From: RI-92 sp037384645
GTDB taxonomy: Bacteria > Pseudomonadota > Gammaproteobacteria > UBA6429 > Thiohalophilaceae
Reading direction: 5' to 3'
Assembly: GCA_037384645.1 (NCBI GenBank)
Contig: JARRNT010000004.1
Span: 5,356-69,355, forward strand
DNA length: 64,000 nucleotides
Shown here: piece by piece, positions 1 through 8,516 of the stretch
How positions within the stretch are numbered: the stretch's first letter is position 1
How the letters are laid out: every line of letters starts with the position of its first letter
Program-made: the position numbers and the translations under genes
The notes under the pieces: model-generated
Told to the model about the DNA's origin: nothing
Database searches by the model: none
Seen by the model: only the letters and a program-made list of their open reading frames with translations

Positions 1-76
1 GAAAGTCCAGTTGCTCGATCGACGCAAAAAACGCGTTCATATCGACCAGCGCGATCATGCGTTCCCAGCGCGGCAT
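1..76 (-). CDS. Y-family DNA polymerase (UmuC/DinB/ImuB-like), N-terminal fragment
   Basis: Only the first 25 codons lie in the window; the gene runs off the left edge. They read MPRWERMIALVDMNAFFASI followed by EQLDF. The VDMNAFFASIEQ stretch is the conserved N-terminal palm motif of Y-family translesion polymerases, whose Asp binds catalytic metal. The ATG shares one base with the lexA stop (TGATG), so the two genes are translationally coupled and should be co-induced by DNA damage. Whether it is a DinB, UmuC or ImuB type cannot be told from this piece. Confidence 0.75.
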   Translation of the reverse strand, partial: MPRWERMIALVDMNAFFASIEQLDF

Positions 77-672
77 CAGTCATAGGTCCGCAACTGGCCC
101 ACGACCACGCCCTGGATCTGAACCCGCTCCGCGGCAAAGGTCATGGGCGCAAGCTGGCTGTTGGCCGGGATCAACTGGATTTGCTTATTGGCCAGGCGCT
201 TGAAATATTTCAGTGTCGCCTCATCGTTATCGATCAGGGCCACCACGATGTCGCCGTTTTTGGCAGTGCTGGTCTGGCGCACAATCACGGTATCGCCATC
301 CAGGATACCGGCATCGTGCATGGAATCTCCCTTCACTCGCAGGGCAAAACGATCCCGCCCAAGCAACATCTCGGGCAGGTTGATCTCGTCGTGATTGGGA
401 ATCGCCTCGATGGGTTTGCCGGCCGCGATCCGGCCCAGCAGCGGCAAACTCGAGGTCGGCTGCAGCACCCGCAGGGAACGCCAGCTGCGTTCGGGGCGTT
501 CCAGCAAGCCCTTGTCGATCAGGCCCTGAACATAGCGGTGTAGCGAACCCTTGGAACTGAGTGCCAGGGCCTCGCCGATCTCCGGCAGGGTCGGGCCCTG
601 GCCGTGGCGCAGCAGGTACCCGCGAATATAGCCGTAGATTTTTTGCTCAAGAGGGGAAAGCCGCGCGTCCAT
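76..672 (-). CDS. lexA: LexA-family SOS repressor
   Basis: A protein of 198 residues, the usual LexA length. Residues 1-70 form the winged-helix DNA-binding domain. The Ala84-Gly85 bond is the self-cleavage site. Ser117 (in KGDSMHDAGI) and Lys155 (in EATLKYFKR) form the Ser/Lys dyad of an S24 peptidase. RecA-stimulated cleavage would de-repress this gene and the coupled polymerase downstream. The start is fixed by a palindromic operator that touches the ATG. This is a LexA with its own HTH domain, not a UmuD, and its operator differs from the E. coli box, so a LexA2-like second repressor is possible. Confidence 0.92.
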   Translation of the reverse strand: MDARLSPLEQKIYGYIRGYLLRHGQGPTLPEIGEALALSSKGSLHRYVQGLIDKGLLERPERSWRSLRVLQPTSSLPLLGRIAAGKPIEAIPNHDEINLPEMLLGRDRFALRVKGDSMHDAGILDGDTVIVRQTSTAKNGDIVVALIDNDEATLKYFKRLANKQIQLIPANSQLAPMTFAAERVQIQGVVVGQLRTYD

Positions 673-709
673 AGTTCTCTAATTTAGAGAACTTTCTGCA
701 AGAGATCAA
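673..709 (-). promoter_or_regulatory. lexA promoter with overlapping palindromic SOS operator
   Basis: Bases 673-693 are a near-perfect palindrome with ten-base arms AGTTCTCTAA and TTAGAGAACT around one central base. On the minus strand a -35 TTGATC (704-709) and a -10 TAAATT (681-686) are separated by 17 bases, so the operator covers the -10 element. It ends next to the ATG, leaving an almost leaderless transcript with AGAGA as the only possible ribosome site. The E. coli-type CTG-N10-CAG box is absent. Autoregulation is inferred from position and symmetry. Confidence 0.7.
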
Positions 710-761
710 TCGCAGCGGTAAGTGGCTGTTTCCCCTCGTCTTTGCCGGGTGCAAGCAGTGC

Positions 762-1265
762 TTACTTGTCCGCCTTCTTCATATCGGCGAGGAAATCCTT
801 CTGGATCTTTTGCATTTGCGGCATCATGCCATAAGTCATCTTCTGGATTTCGCGCATGGTCTGCTGGATCAGTCCCGGCATCTTCTTGATCACGGCCTGA
901 CCTGTGGGTGTTTTGTAGAATGCCAGCATGCCTTTCACTTCTTGATCGGTGAAAGATTGCTTGTACAGACGAATATACACCGGCTCGAGTTTTTTCCAGG
1001 ACAGCGTTTTTTGCATCAATGCCACCATACGGCTCTTCATGCGCTTGATCGCCTTTTCCTGTTTTGCCGTGGGTTTCTTGCCCCCCAGCGCCTGTTTGGC
1101 AGCATTATCCATGACCCCGCCTACCCTGCTGCGCATCCCGTCAAGCAACTGACGAGAGTGCATCACGCTCAGCAATTGCTTAACCGAGCTGTCGCTTGCC
1201 GGTGCGGCCATTGCGACACTTGAACTGAATAAAAAAACGAGCAGGCTGTATTTGAGGATATTCAT
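762..1265 (-). CDS. DUF2059 secreted protein
   Basis: Encodes 167 residues starting MNILKYSLLVFLF, a clear signal peptide with cleavage near AMAAP, followed by a helical DUF2059 domain. Recognisable parts are the FTDQEVKGMLAFYKTPTGQAV segment and a Met/Lys-rich tail. Family function is unknown; the product is expected in the periplasm. The ATG at 1265 is chosen over the upstream GTG at 1277 because GGGGG lies six bases before it and the signal peptide then begins at the first residue. It stands alone, downstream of nothing obvious. Confidence 0.75.
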   Translation of the reverse strand: MNILKYSLLVFLFSSSVAMAAPASDSSVKQLLSVMHSRQLLDGMRSRVGGVMDNAAKQALGGKKPTAKQEKAIKRMKSRMVALMQKTLSWKKLEPVYIRLYKQSFTDQEVKGMLAFYKTPTGQAVIKKMPGLIQQTMREIQKMTYGMMPQMQKIQKDFLADMKKADK

Positions 1266-1456
1266 GTATTCCCCCACTGTGCTAAGTAAAGTGAAAAAAA
1301 GATATTCAATCCTGTCTTAAAAGACACGACAACGTGGCTTCAATAACAGAGTTACATATATCGGTTTAATATTGCCGACACATTATAGGCATTCCATTTA
1401 TTGAACTAAATGCTCAAACTGCTGCAGTTTGCAACAAGTCACTAAAATAACGGCGA

Positions 1457-2134
1457 TTAACCCGCCAACCCTGCAACAAAGATGATAGAGGCAGGCCTGC
1501 CAGTCATTGGGTGCAGCGGTTCGCTCACTTGCGGCAGCATAAAGCCGTTATCGCTAAACAGGGCCTGCCAGGATGCAAGCGTACGAAAATACCAGGGAGC
1601 CGGATCGGTAAATTGATCATTAAACCCCTGCCAGCCGCCATGGCGCCAGCCGTCCTGGTCTCCCTGATCAGAACCGGCAGCTTCCGGATGCAGGGTTTGT
1701 ACGATAAACATGCCATCGCGATTCAACAGCGACGGAACCTGTCGGAAAATATGCTCGACCGATTGTTTACCCAGCAAGGAGAAATTACATACAACCTGAT
1801 CAAACTGCATTGCCAGCGAGGAAGCAGACAGGTCTTCATAGGCCAGTACCTGATAACGGCCCGGGCCTGACTGGCGGGCCGCCTCGATAAGTTCAGGCAC
1901 GATATCCATTCCCACCACATCAATCCCCTGACTGGTCAGCGCCCGCACCAGCCAGCCCTCGCCGCAACCGATATCCAGTACCGAAGCCGGTGTATGATTC
2001 ATAATTGCATCGAGGATCGCCTGGTTGGTCACCAGGATCCTGGAGTCAATTTCATCTCCACGTATGGCCGAAATCCATGGCTTCGCGTTCTTGTGCCAGG
2101 AGGCGATGATTTGTTGATCAGTGAATTCAGACAT
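1457..2134 (-). CDS. class I SAM-dependent methyltransferase
   Basis: About 225 residues with the Rossmann motif I VLDIGCGEGWLVRAL near residue 50, the acidic loop VVGMDIVPE, and motif post-I around the FDQVVCNFSLL strand. It resembles UbiG/Methyltransf_11 enzymes, but the substrate is not evident. The reading frame stays open upstream to 2296, but the conserved sequence begins at MSEFTDQQII, so the ATG at 2134 is preferred; no strong ribosome site is visible. It is divergent from the DUF1272 gene. Confidence 0.75.
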   Translation of the reverse strand: MSEFTDQQIIASWHKNAKPWISAIRGDEIDSRILVTNQAILDAIMNHTPASVLDIGCGEGWLVRALTSQGIDVVGMDIVPELIEAARQSGPGRYQVLAYEDLSASSLAMQFDQVVCNFSLLGKQSVEHIFRQVPSLLNRDGMFIVQTLHPEAAGSDQGDQDGWRHGGWQGFNDQFTDPAPWYFRTLASWQALFSDNGFMLPQVSEPLHPMTGRPASIIFVAGLAG

Positions 2135-2260
2135 GGCATAAGCTGTATATGATTGCGAGGCAGACAACATCTGCATTCTGATCATAGTAGCCCTGACCTG
2201 CATGATTCGACAAGTGCCAATAGCAACATTCATAAATTTGCAGCATAACCACAGGGAGAC

Positions 2261-2575
2261 ATGTCTATGCTGGAACTCAGACCCAGCTGTGAACATCGCA
2301 ACAGGCCACTGCCACCGGACTCGACTGACGCACGCATTTGCAGTTATGAATGTACCTTCTGTGCCAGCTGTGTCGAAACGGTGTTACATAACGTCTGTCC
2401 CAACTGCGGCGGCGGGTTTGTGCCAAGACCGATTCGACCGGCACACAACTGGAAGGACAACAACTTTCTTGGCCACGACCCGGCGAGTACCCGCATTACG
2501 TTCCACCCCGTTGATCCGGAAACGCATGCCCGTTTTGCCACCCGGCTGCGCGACATCCCGCCGGAGCGGCGTTAA
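2261..2575 (+). CDS. DUF1272 zinc-finger-like protein
   Basis: A small protein of 104 residues whose first 60 match the DUF1272 pattern: MLELRPSCEH, PPDSTDARICSYECTFC, then CVETVLHNVCPNCGGGFVPRP. At least six cysteines in CxxC-like pairs suggest a zinc-binding fold. Function is unknown. AGGGAG lies six bases before the ATG at 2261; the third codon, also ATG (2267), matches the usual family start and may be the true one. Confidence 0.8.
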   Translation: MSMLELRPSCEHRNRPLPPDSTDARICSYECTFCASCVETVLHNVCPNCGGGFVPRPIRPAHNWKDNNFLGHDPASTRITFHPVDPETHARFATRLRDIPPERR

Positions 2576-2654
2576 CCGGCATTACTAAACAGCAATTTCT
2601 GTCAGGATCGGACCGGCCGAACATGGCAAAGTCGGCTTTGTTCGAGGAGGGAAA

Positions 2655-3521
2655 GTGACAACCGCTAAAGTCAGGGCTTACGCCGAACGTTTCAACCGTG
2701 TGTTTGATTATATCGATCAACACCTGGATGGTGATTTGAGCGTCGAGCAACTGAGCCGGGTGGCAAACTTTTCCAAGTATCATTTCCATCGGCAATTTTA
2801 TGAATATGCGGGTATCAACGTCTCGCGCTACATCCAGTTGATCCGAATGCGACGGGCATCGTATCGGCTGGTGTTTTCCGAACAAACGCGCATTATTGAT
2901 ATTGCCATGGATGCAGGTTTTGAAAATCCGGAGTCGTTTTCACGGGCGTTCAAAAACCTGTTCGGTCAGAGCCCCTCGGCGTTCCGTAAACACCCGGCGT
3001 GGCAACCCTGGCACGAACAGTACCGCGTCCCCAAACTTCCACGGAGTCAAATCATGCAAGTCACTATTATCGAATTTAGCGAAACACCGGTTGCTGCCTA
3101 CGAGCATCGCGGCCCAATGGAACAGGTAAACGACTCGGCTCGTGTCTTTATCGACTGGCGCAAGCAAAGCGGCCTGTCACCGGTCAACACAAGCCGAACC
3201 TTCGGCATTGCCTATGGCAATCCGGAGACGACGCCACCCGAGGATTTTCGCTTCGACATCTGCGGTTCGATCGAGGCCGCGGTACCGGACAACCCGCAAG
3301 GCGTGATCAATAAGACCATTCCAGCCGGGCGCTGTGCCGTGGTGCGCCATCACGGCCCACATGACCGGATTGGCGAGAGCGCCTATTACCTGTATCGCGA
3401 GTGGCTGCCGCAAAGCGGTGAAGAGTTGCGGGACTTTCCCTTATTCTTTCATTACCTCAACCTGATGCCGGACACCCCGGAGCATGAATTGATCACCGAC
3501 GTGTATTTACCGTTAAAGTAA
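2655..3521 (+). CDS. AraC-family regulator with GyrI-like effector domain
   Basis: 288 residues with a GTG start after GAGGGAAA. Residues 10-115 hold the two helix-turn-helix motifs of AraC regulators (VEQLSRVANFSKYHFHRQF and the second around IDIAMDAGFENPESFSRAF). Residues 135-288 form a GyrI-like small-molecule-binding domain, the architecture of Rob- and BmrR-type sensors of hydrophobic or cationic compounds. The target genes are not evident from the neighbours. Confidence 0.9.
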   Translation: MTTAKVRAYAERFNRVFDYIDQHLDGDLSVEQLSRVANFSKYHFHRQFYEYAGINVSRYIQLIRMRRASYRLVFSEQTRIIDIAMDAGFENPESFSRAFKNLFGQSPSAFRKHPAWQPWHEQYRVPKLPRSQIMQVTIIEFSETPVAAYEHRGPMEQVNDSARVFIDWRKQSGLSPVNTSRTFGIAYGNPETTPPEDFRFDICGSIEAAVPDNPQGVINKTIPAGRCAVVRHHGPHDRIGESAYYLYREWLPQSGEELRDFPLFFHYLNLMPDTPEHELITDVYLPLK

Positions 3522-3528
3522 TTCGTCG

Positions 3529-3999
3529 CTAATCGGTCTCAACCGGTAACATGGTTTTGTCCACCACCCGCCGCAGCACGAAACTGGAATGCACGCCGGT
3601 CACCCCGTGGATGCGGGTAATCCGGTTGAGCAGCAGCTCCTGGTAGGCATCCATGTCCCTGACCACGACCTTGAGCTGGTAATCGGCGTCCTGGCCGGTG
3701 ATTAACAGGCACTCGATGACCTCGGGGATCGCCTGGATCGCCCGCTCAAAGTGATCAAAGCGCTCGGGGGTATGCTGGTCCATGGAAATCTGGATCAGGG
3801 CCATAAGGGAGAGACCCAGGGCCCTGGCATCCACCATGGCCCGGTAGCCGGTGATCAGGCCTGCCTTTTCGATGGCCTGGACCCGGCGCAGACACGGCGA
3901 TGGCGACAAACCGATGCGGTCAGCCAGTTCCTGGTTGCTGATGCGGCCCTCCTGCTGCAGGATGCGCAGGATCTGGCGGTCGTAGCGGTCCAGTTTCAT
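3529..3999 (-). CDS. Lrp/AsnC-family transcriptional regulator
   Basis: 156 residues: N-terminal HTH (DRQILRILQQEGRISNQELA, then LSPSPCLRRVQAIEKAG) and C-terminal RAM ligand-binding domain (ECLLITGQDADYQLKVVV). It is transcribed divergently from leuA across about 170 bp of AT-rich DNA, which suggests that it controls itself and possibly leucine synthesis. It could equally act on a distant amino-acid gene. Confidence 0.92.
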   Translation of the reverse strand: MKLDRYDRQILRILQQEGRISNQELADRIGLSPSPCLRRVQAIEKAGLITGYRAMVDARALGLSLMALIQISMDQHTPERFDHFERAIQAIPEVIECLLITGQDADYQLKVVVRDMDAYQELLLNRITRIHGVTGVHSSFVLRRVVDKTMLPVETD

Positions 4000-4026
4000 A
4001 TCTTTGCCCTGATAATTACAAAGTCA

Positions 4027-4069
4027 GTATATTATTGCTCATTTATTATGTAATACGCAATATAGTAAC
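4027..4069. promoter_or_regulatory. candidate Lrp operator in the divergent lrp/leuA region
   Basis: An AT-rich imperfect inverted repeat, GTATATTATTGC at 4027-4038 against GCAATATAGTAAC at 4057-4069, sits just upstream of the Lrp-type gene. Position, symmetry and composition fit an Lrp-family autoregulatory site, but there is no experimental or comparative support here. Confidence 0.35.
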
Positions 4070-4117
4070 AATTACAGCCATTTCCTGGCATAAAACGCAA
4101 GCATCTGGCGCGGGGAT

Positions 4118-4146
4118 TTGACTAGTATTAAGGCCATGCATAACCT
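4118..4146 (+). promoter_or_regulatory. candidate leuA promoter
   Basis: TTGACT at 4118-4123 is followed after 17 bases by TAACCT (4141-4146), or after 15 bases by CATAAC. Transcription would then begin near 4150, upstream of the preferred ATG at 4172 and downstream of the alternative starts at 4118 and 4136. The -10 is weak. Confidence 0.4.
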
Positions 4147-4171
4147 GTTACAGAAGGAAGGAATCACCGCC

Positions 4172-5872
4172 ATGTTGAAACAGCCCGGTCGCAAGTACCG
4201 CCCCTTTGCCCCCGTGAATCTGACCGATCGGCAATGGCCAAACCAGAGCCTGACGGCACCCCCGATCTGGATGAGCACCGACCTGCGTGACGGTAACCAG
4301 GCCCTGTTCGAGCCCATGGATAGTGAGCGCAAACTGCGGATGTTCCGGACCCTTTGCGAGGTCGGTGTCAAGGAGATCGAAGTGGCCTTTCCTGCCGCCT
4401 CGCAGACCGATTTCAATTTCGTGCGCCAGCTCATCGAAGACAAGCACGTCCCGGAAGATGTCACCATCGAGGTGCTAACCCAGGCCCGCGAACACCTGAT
4501 CCGCCGGACCATGGAATCGGTCCGCGGTGCCCGGCGCGCCATCGTGCATGTCTATAACGCCACCTCCAAAACCTTTCGTGACATCGTGTTCAACATGAGC
4601 AAGGCCGAAGTGGTGGACATGGCCGTGTCCTCGGTCCGCTTGATCAAACAGCTGGCAGCAGAACAACCCGAGACCGAATGGGTACTCGAATACAGCCCGG
4701 AAACCTTTTCCGCCACCGAACTGGAATTTGCCCGCGAGATCTGTGATGCGGTCACCGCCGAATGGGGTGCGACACCGGACAACAAGGTCATCATCAACCT
4801 GCCCACCACCGTCGAGGTCGCCAGCCCCAATGTCTACGCCGATCAGATCGAATGGATGCATCGCAACCTCGCCCGCCGTGACAGCGTGATCCTGAGTCTG
4901 CATCCGCACAATGACCGTGGCACCGCCGTGGCCTCTGCCGAGCTGGGCATGATGGCCGGCGCCGATCGTGTCGAAGGCTGCCTGTTCGGTAACGGTGAGC
5001 GCACCGGTAATGTTGACCTGGTGACCCTGGCCCTGAATTTTTATACCCAGGGCGTCGACCCGAAACTGGATTTTTCCGATATCAACGAGATTGCGCGCAC
5101 GGTCGAACATTGCACCCAGTTGCCGATCCATCCACGTCACCCTTATGTCGGTGACCTGGTGTTTACCGCCTTTTCCGGTTCCCACCAGGATGCCATCAGG
5201 AAAGGCTTCGCGGCGCAACAGGCCGATGCCCCCTGGAATGTCCCTTACCTGCCGATTGACCCCACCGATATCGGGCGCAGCTACGATTCGGTCATCCGGG
5301 TCAACAGCCAGTCCGGCAAGGGCGGTATCGCCTACCTGCTGGAAACCGAGTATGGCGTGGTCATGCCGCGACGGCTGCAGGTGGAGTTTTCCGGTGTAGT
5401 GCAACAGCATACCGATAGCCACGGCGGCGAAGTCAGTGCCGCCGACATCTGGCAATTGTTTTCACAGACCTACCTGGACAGCGTGCAACCGGTGCATTAC
5501 CTCGAACACCACCTGTTCGAACACGATAACGCCCAGGGGATCCGCTTAAGCCTGGAGATCGACGGTGTCTCGCATCTGCTCACGGGTGAAGGCAACGGCC
5601 CGATTGACGCGGCGGTGCATGCGCTTCAGCGCATCGGCATCCCGATCCAGGTCCGCAGTTATGAAGAACGCTCGATTACGGCGAGTGAAGATGCCGGTGA
5701 CGCCAAAGCCTGCGCCTTTGTGGAAGTCACGGTCCCCGGCCACAGCCAGGAGTGTTATGGTGCGGGTGTCGATACCAATATCGTCACGGCCTCCATCAAG
5801 GCCCTGATCAGCGCCGTCAACCGCATGGATATCAACGACAGTGTTATCACTGCACAACTCAAACAGGCCTGA
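4172..5872 (+). CDS. leuA: 2-isopropylmalate synthase (LeuA, long type)
   Basis: Condenses acetyl-CoA with 2-ketoisovalerate, the first committed step of leucine synthesis. 566 residues from MLKQPGRKYRPF. The TIM barrel contains DLRDGNQALFEPMD, the FPAASQTDF segment and the metal-binding SLHPHNDRG; residues from about 440 form the regulatory LeuA dimer domain. The ATG at 4172 follows GAAGGAAGG and matches the family N-terminus, so the TTG at 4118 and ATG at 4136 are judged too early. Leucine feedback inhibition is expected for the family. It is divergent from an Lrp-type regulator. Confidence 0.95.
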   Translation: MLKQPGRKYRPFAPVNLTDRQWPNQSLTAPPIWMSTDLRDGNQALFEPMDSERKLRMFRTLCEVGVKEIEVAFPAASQTDFNFVRQLIEDKHVPEDVTIEVLTQAREHLIRRTMESVRGARRAIVHVYNATSKTFRDIVFNMSKAEVVDMAVSSVRLIKQLAAEQPETEWVLEYSPETFSATELEFAREICDAVTAEWGATPDNKVIINLPTTVEVASPNVYADQIEWMHRNLARRDSVILSLHPHNDRGTAVASAELGMMAGADRVEGCLFGNGERTGNVDLVTLALNFYTQGVDPKLDFSDINEIARTVEHCTQLPIHPRHPYVGDLVFTAFSGSHQDAIRKGFAAQQADAPWNVPYLPIDPTDIGRSYDSVIRVNSQSGKGGIAYLLETEYGVVMPRRLQVEFSGVVQQHTDSHGGEVSAADIWQLFSQTYLDSVQPVHYLEHHLFEHDNAQGIRLSLEIDGVSHLLTGEGNGPIDAAVHALQRIGIPIQVRSYEERSITASEDAGDAKACAFVEVTVPGHSQECYGAGVDTNIVTASIKALISAVNRMDINDSVITAQLKQA

Positions 5873-5891
5873 GTCGGGAAAGCAGGAATCA

Positions 5892-5925
5892 CATACCGGG
5901 TATGCGCGAGATGCTACCCGGTATG
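5892..5925. terminator. strong hairpin between convergent leuA and marC-like genes
   Basis: A perfect 11-bp inverted repeat (CATACCGGGTA and TACCCGGTATG) around a 12-base loop. It lies 20 bp after leuA and before the end of the opposing MarC gene, where a bidirectional terminator is expected. No T-tract follows on either side. Confidence 0.5.
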
Positions 5926-5963
5926 CCGAGTGTCGCTCACTTCTTCGAGAAGATAATTCCAGC

Positions 5964-6602
5964 CTAGTGCAGCACAGTAAATGCACCGTGCAGGCCGCCA
6001 ATCACCATCTGGGTACCGATCACCGCCAGGATCAAGCCCATCATGCGCGTAATCGCGCCCAGTGCACTGGTGCCGATATAGCTCACGAACTTGGCACCGA
6101 ACATGAAAAACACATAGGTAATGACACACAGCACGGCAAAGGCAATGATGGTGATACTGATATTGCGCATGCCACCGCCGGCGGAAAAACTCATGGCCGT
6201 GGCAATCGTACCCGGCCCGGCAAGGATTGGCATGGCCAGGGGTGAGACCGCCACACTCAGGGCGGCCTTGCGCGACTGGGGCTGGCTGGCTTCCTCCGGA
6301 TGATGCAGGCTGGATGGATTGCCCCGCAACATGTGGTAGCCAATGATAAAGACAATCAGGCCACCGGTAATACGAAACGCCGGCAGGGTAAGCCCGAACA
6401 GATGGAAAATGATCTTGCCGGCGATCGCAAACAGGGTCACGATGATAAACGCCAGTAACAGCGAACGCAGGGCAACGGATGCGGAAGTTTGCCTGTCATC
6501 ATCACCGGTCAGGCCCAGGAAGATGGGAACGTTCGCGATCGGGTTCATGATCGCAAAGAATCCCATGAAGACGGTAAAAGTGTGCTGAACTGCGCTATCC
6601 AT
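5964..6602 (-). CDS. MarC-family inner membrane protein
   Basis: 212 residues with about six hydrophobic segments and the family signatures FFAIMNPIANVPIFLGL near the N-terminus and PLAMPILAGPGTIATAM in the second half. MarC (UPF0056) proteins are inner-membrane proteins of uncertain transport role; the old link to multiple antibiotic resistance is not supported. It converges on leuA, and the MFS gene lies upstream on the same strand, 43 bp away, so the two may share a transcript. Confidence 0.9.
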   Translation of the reverse strand: MDSAVQHTFTVFMGFFAIMNPIANVPIFLGLTGDDDRQTSASVALRSLLLAFIIVTLFAIAGKIIFHLFGLTLPAFRITGGLIVFIIGYHMLRGNPSSLHHPEEASQPQSRKAALSVAVSPLAMPILAGPGTIATAMSFSAGGGMRNISITIIAFAVLCVITYVFFMFGAKFVSYIGTSALGAITRMMGLILAVIGTQMVIGGLHGAFTVLH

Positions 6603-6645
6603 TCCTGTTCTCTCCTTTATCTGTTTTTATTGAACACGACTCGCC

Positions 6646-7839
6646 TTATTCTGTTTCTGCCAGCGCTGACTGTGCCGGTTCGGTGAGCCAGAAGACAAAA
6701 CCAATCGTACCAAAACAGCCACCGGCGATGGCCACACCGGTCCAGCCATAATGATTGAAGGACGCAGCGGCAACCGCAGAACCCAGTGCCCCACCAAGAA
6801 AAAAGCAGGTCATGTATGCCGTGGTCAGGCGACTGCGCGCCTCCGGACGCAGACTGTAGATTGTGCTTTGATTCAGGATCTGTGTGCCCTGTACGCCGAG
6901 GTCGAGCACTACGATGCCCACGATAATGGCCAGGACGTGGCTGGGCCATAAGCCCATCAAGACGAAACTGATGACCGTCAGCAACAGGGTTATGCCCGTA
7001 CCAATCCGGGTATGCCCCAGGTCATGCAGGTGCCCGGCCAGGGAGGCCATCACCGCACCGGCCACACCCAGTAAACCAAACAGGCCAATGACGGTATCAC
7101 TGTAATGATACGGTGCCGGCGATAATAAAAACGGCAAACCTGTCCAGAGCACGCTAAAGGCCGCGAACACGCACATGCCGTAAACGATGCGCCGGCGCAA
7201 TAATGGCAGTTCGATCATCAGGTCCAGAATGGACCTGAGTAATTTCCCGTAAGGCTGGCGATTTTGTGCAGGTTCAGCCGGCAAGACCCTGGCCAGCACA
7301 ATACTCTGGATCAACATCAGCACCGCCGCGATCCAGAATACCGCGCGCCAGCCAAAGGCATCAGAAATCAGGCCCGACGCGACCCGGCCGAGCAGGATGC
7401 CCAGCAGCAATCCACTCATCACCCGCCCGACAACTCGACCACGATCCTTATCGCGTGCCAGGTGGGCAGCAAACGGCACCAGGACCTGGGCGACTACCGC
7501 GGTAAATCCGACAAGCAGGCAGGCGATAAAAAACCAGACCAGGCGAGTTGATAACGCAGCCGCCACCAGGGCAACGACAGCAGCCAGTAAAACGCGCGAA
7601 ATCAGGCGTCGGCGTTCCAGCAGGTCACCCAGTGGCACCAACAAAACCAGACCAGCTGCATAGCCCAGTTGCGTCATGGTAATAATCGTACCCGCCGCAC
7701 CATTAGATACGTTGAAACTACGCGCAAGCGTATGCAGCAACGGCTGCGCATAGTAAAGATTGGCAACCGAGATACCGGTCGCGACAGCAATGATGAAAAC
7801 AAGGGGTGAATTTGGGCGTAATCCGGATTGCACGCTCAT
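6646..7839 (-). CDS. major facilitator superfamily transporter
   Basis: 397 residues with about twelve hydrophobic spans. The N-terminal half carries TQLGYAAGLVLLVPLGDLLERR, the classical MFS loop 2-3 motif (G-D-x-x-x-R-R). The overall pattern resembles YgaY/DHA1-type efflux proteins. The substrate cannot be told. It probably leads a two-gene transcript with the MarC-type gene. Confidence 0.85.
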   Translation of the reverse strand: MSVQSGLRPNSPLVFIIAVATGISVANLYYAQPLLHTLARSFNVSNGAAGTIITMTQLGYAAGLVLLVPLGDLLERRRLISRVLLAAVVALVAAALSTRLVWFFIACLLVGFTAVVAQVLVPFAAHLARDKDRGRVVGRVMSGLLLGILLGRVASGLISDAFGWRAVFWIAAVLMLIQSIVLARVLPAEPAQNRQPYGKLLRSILDLMIELPLLRRRIVYGMCVFAAFSVLWTGLPFLLSPAPYHYSDTVIGLFGLLGVAGAVMASLAGHLHDLGHTRIGTGITLLLTVISFVLMGLWPSHVLAIIVGIVVLDLGVQGTQILNQSTIYSLRPEARSRLTTAYMTCFFLGGALGSAVAAASFNHYGWTGVAIAGGCFGTIGFVFWLTEPAQSALAETE

Positions 7840-8051
7840 TTTTTCTCCAGGAAGTTTTTATAGCCGGCTCCAACTGATTTACCGGGTCTCGTAGTGTACC
7901 TGCACCACTGACCAAATCCTATTGTCCGATAACACAAGGGCGAGTGTATTGTGATTCCAGCCGACAATAAAAATTCAATTTTTCATTGTGCCGCACGGAA
8001 TGTACTAACGGTAGAGAGTGGCCAGCAGCAAACTTTCCATTCAGGCAGACT

Positions 8052-8450
8052 CTACTCACGCCTGTCTGGTTGAAAACCAGTTTGCCTGAACCAGCTATTT
8101 GAAGGTGGCAGGAATAACAACAGAGTAATGGCGATCTGTAATAACACCTGCAGCATGGCAAAATAGCGCAGTGACATATGCACGTAATGCGCCTGGTGGT
8201 GATTACGCAGCATTAATACGCTGCCCAGTACAAAGATCACCAGCCAGGTAATTCTCGCCCAGTTACGACGCCTCAGGATATAAGCAAAAATAATCGCGGA
8301 GGGAACGACAAAGACCAGGACCATAAACAGGATGACCTGCCTGGCAAATGCCTGTGGTGTATTTTGATAATCGATGTACGCCGAAATAAGCGCCGCAATA
8401 ATCGACAGGATAAACAGGATCGTTGCATACCTGATGGTTTTTGGAAGCAT
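8052..8450 (-). CDS. small integral membrane protein of unknown function
   Basis: About 132 residues with four predicted membrane segments (near 10-30, 45-65, 70-90 and 105-122) and basic loops such as RRRNWAR. No family was recognised. The start is uncertain: ATG at 8450 or GTG at 8462, neither with a convincing ribosome site. Confidence 0.55.
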   Translation of the reverse strand: MLPKTIRYATILFILSIIAALISAYIDYQNTPQAFARQVILFMVLVFVVPSAIIFAYILRRRNWARITWLVIFVLGSVLMLRNHHQAHYVHMSLRYFAMLQVLLQIAITLLLFLPPSNSWFRQTGFQPDRRE

Positions 8451-8516
8451 GGGTAACACCACGTCTGAATACCTGTACCGCCGGGATTTGTTAACCGGCG
8501 ATACAGGTAGCTGCCG

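Noticed and set aside
4475..5455. 326-codon open frame antisense to leuA
   Set aside because: A shadow of the GC-rich leuA codons; low-complexity residues, no homology and no ribosome site.
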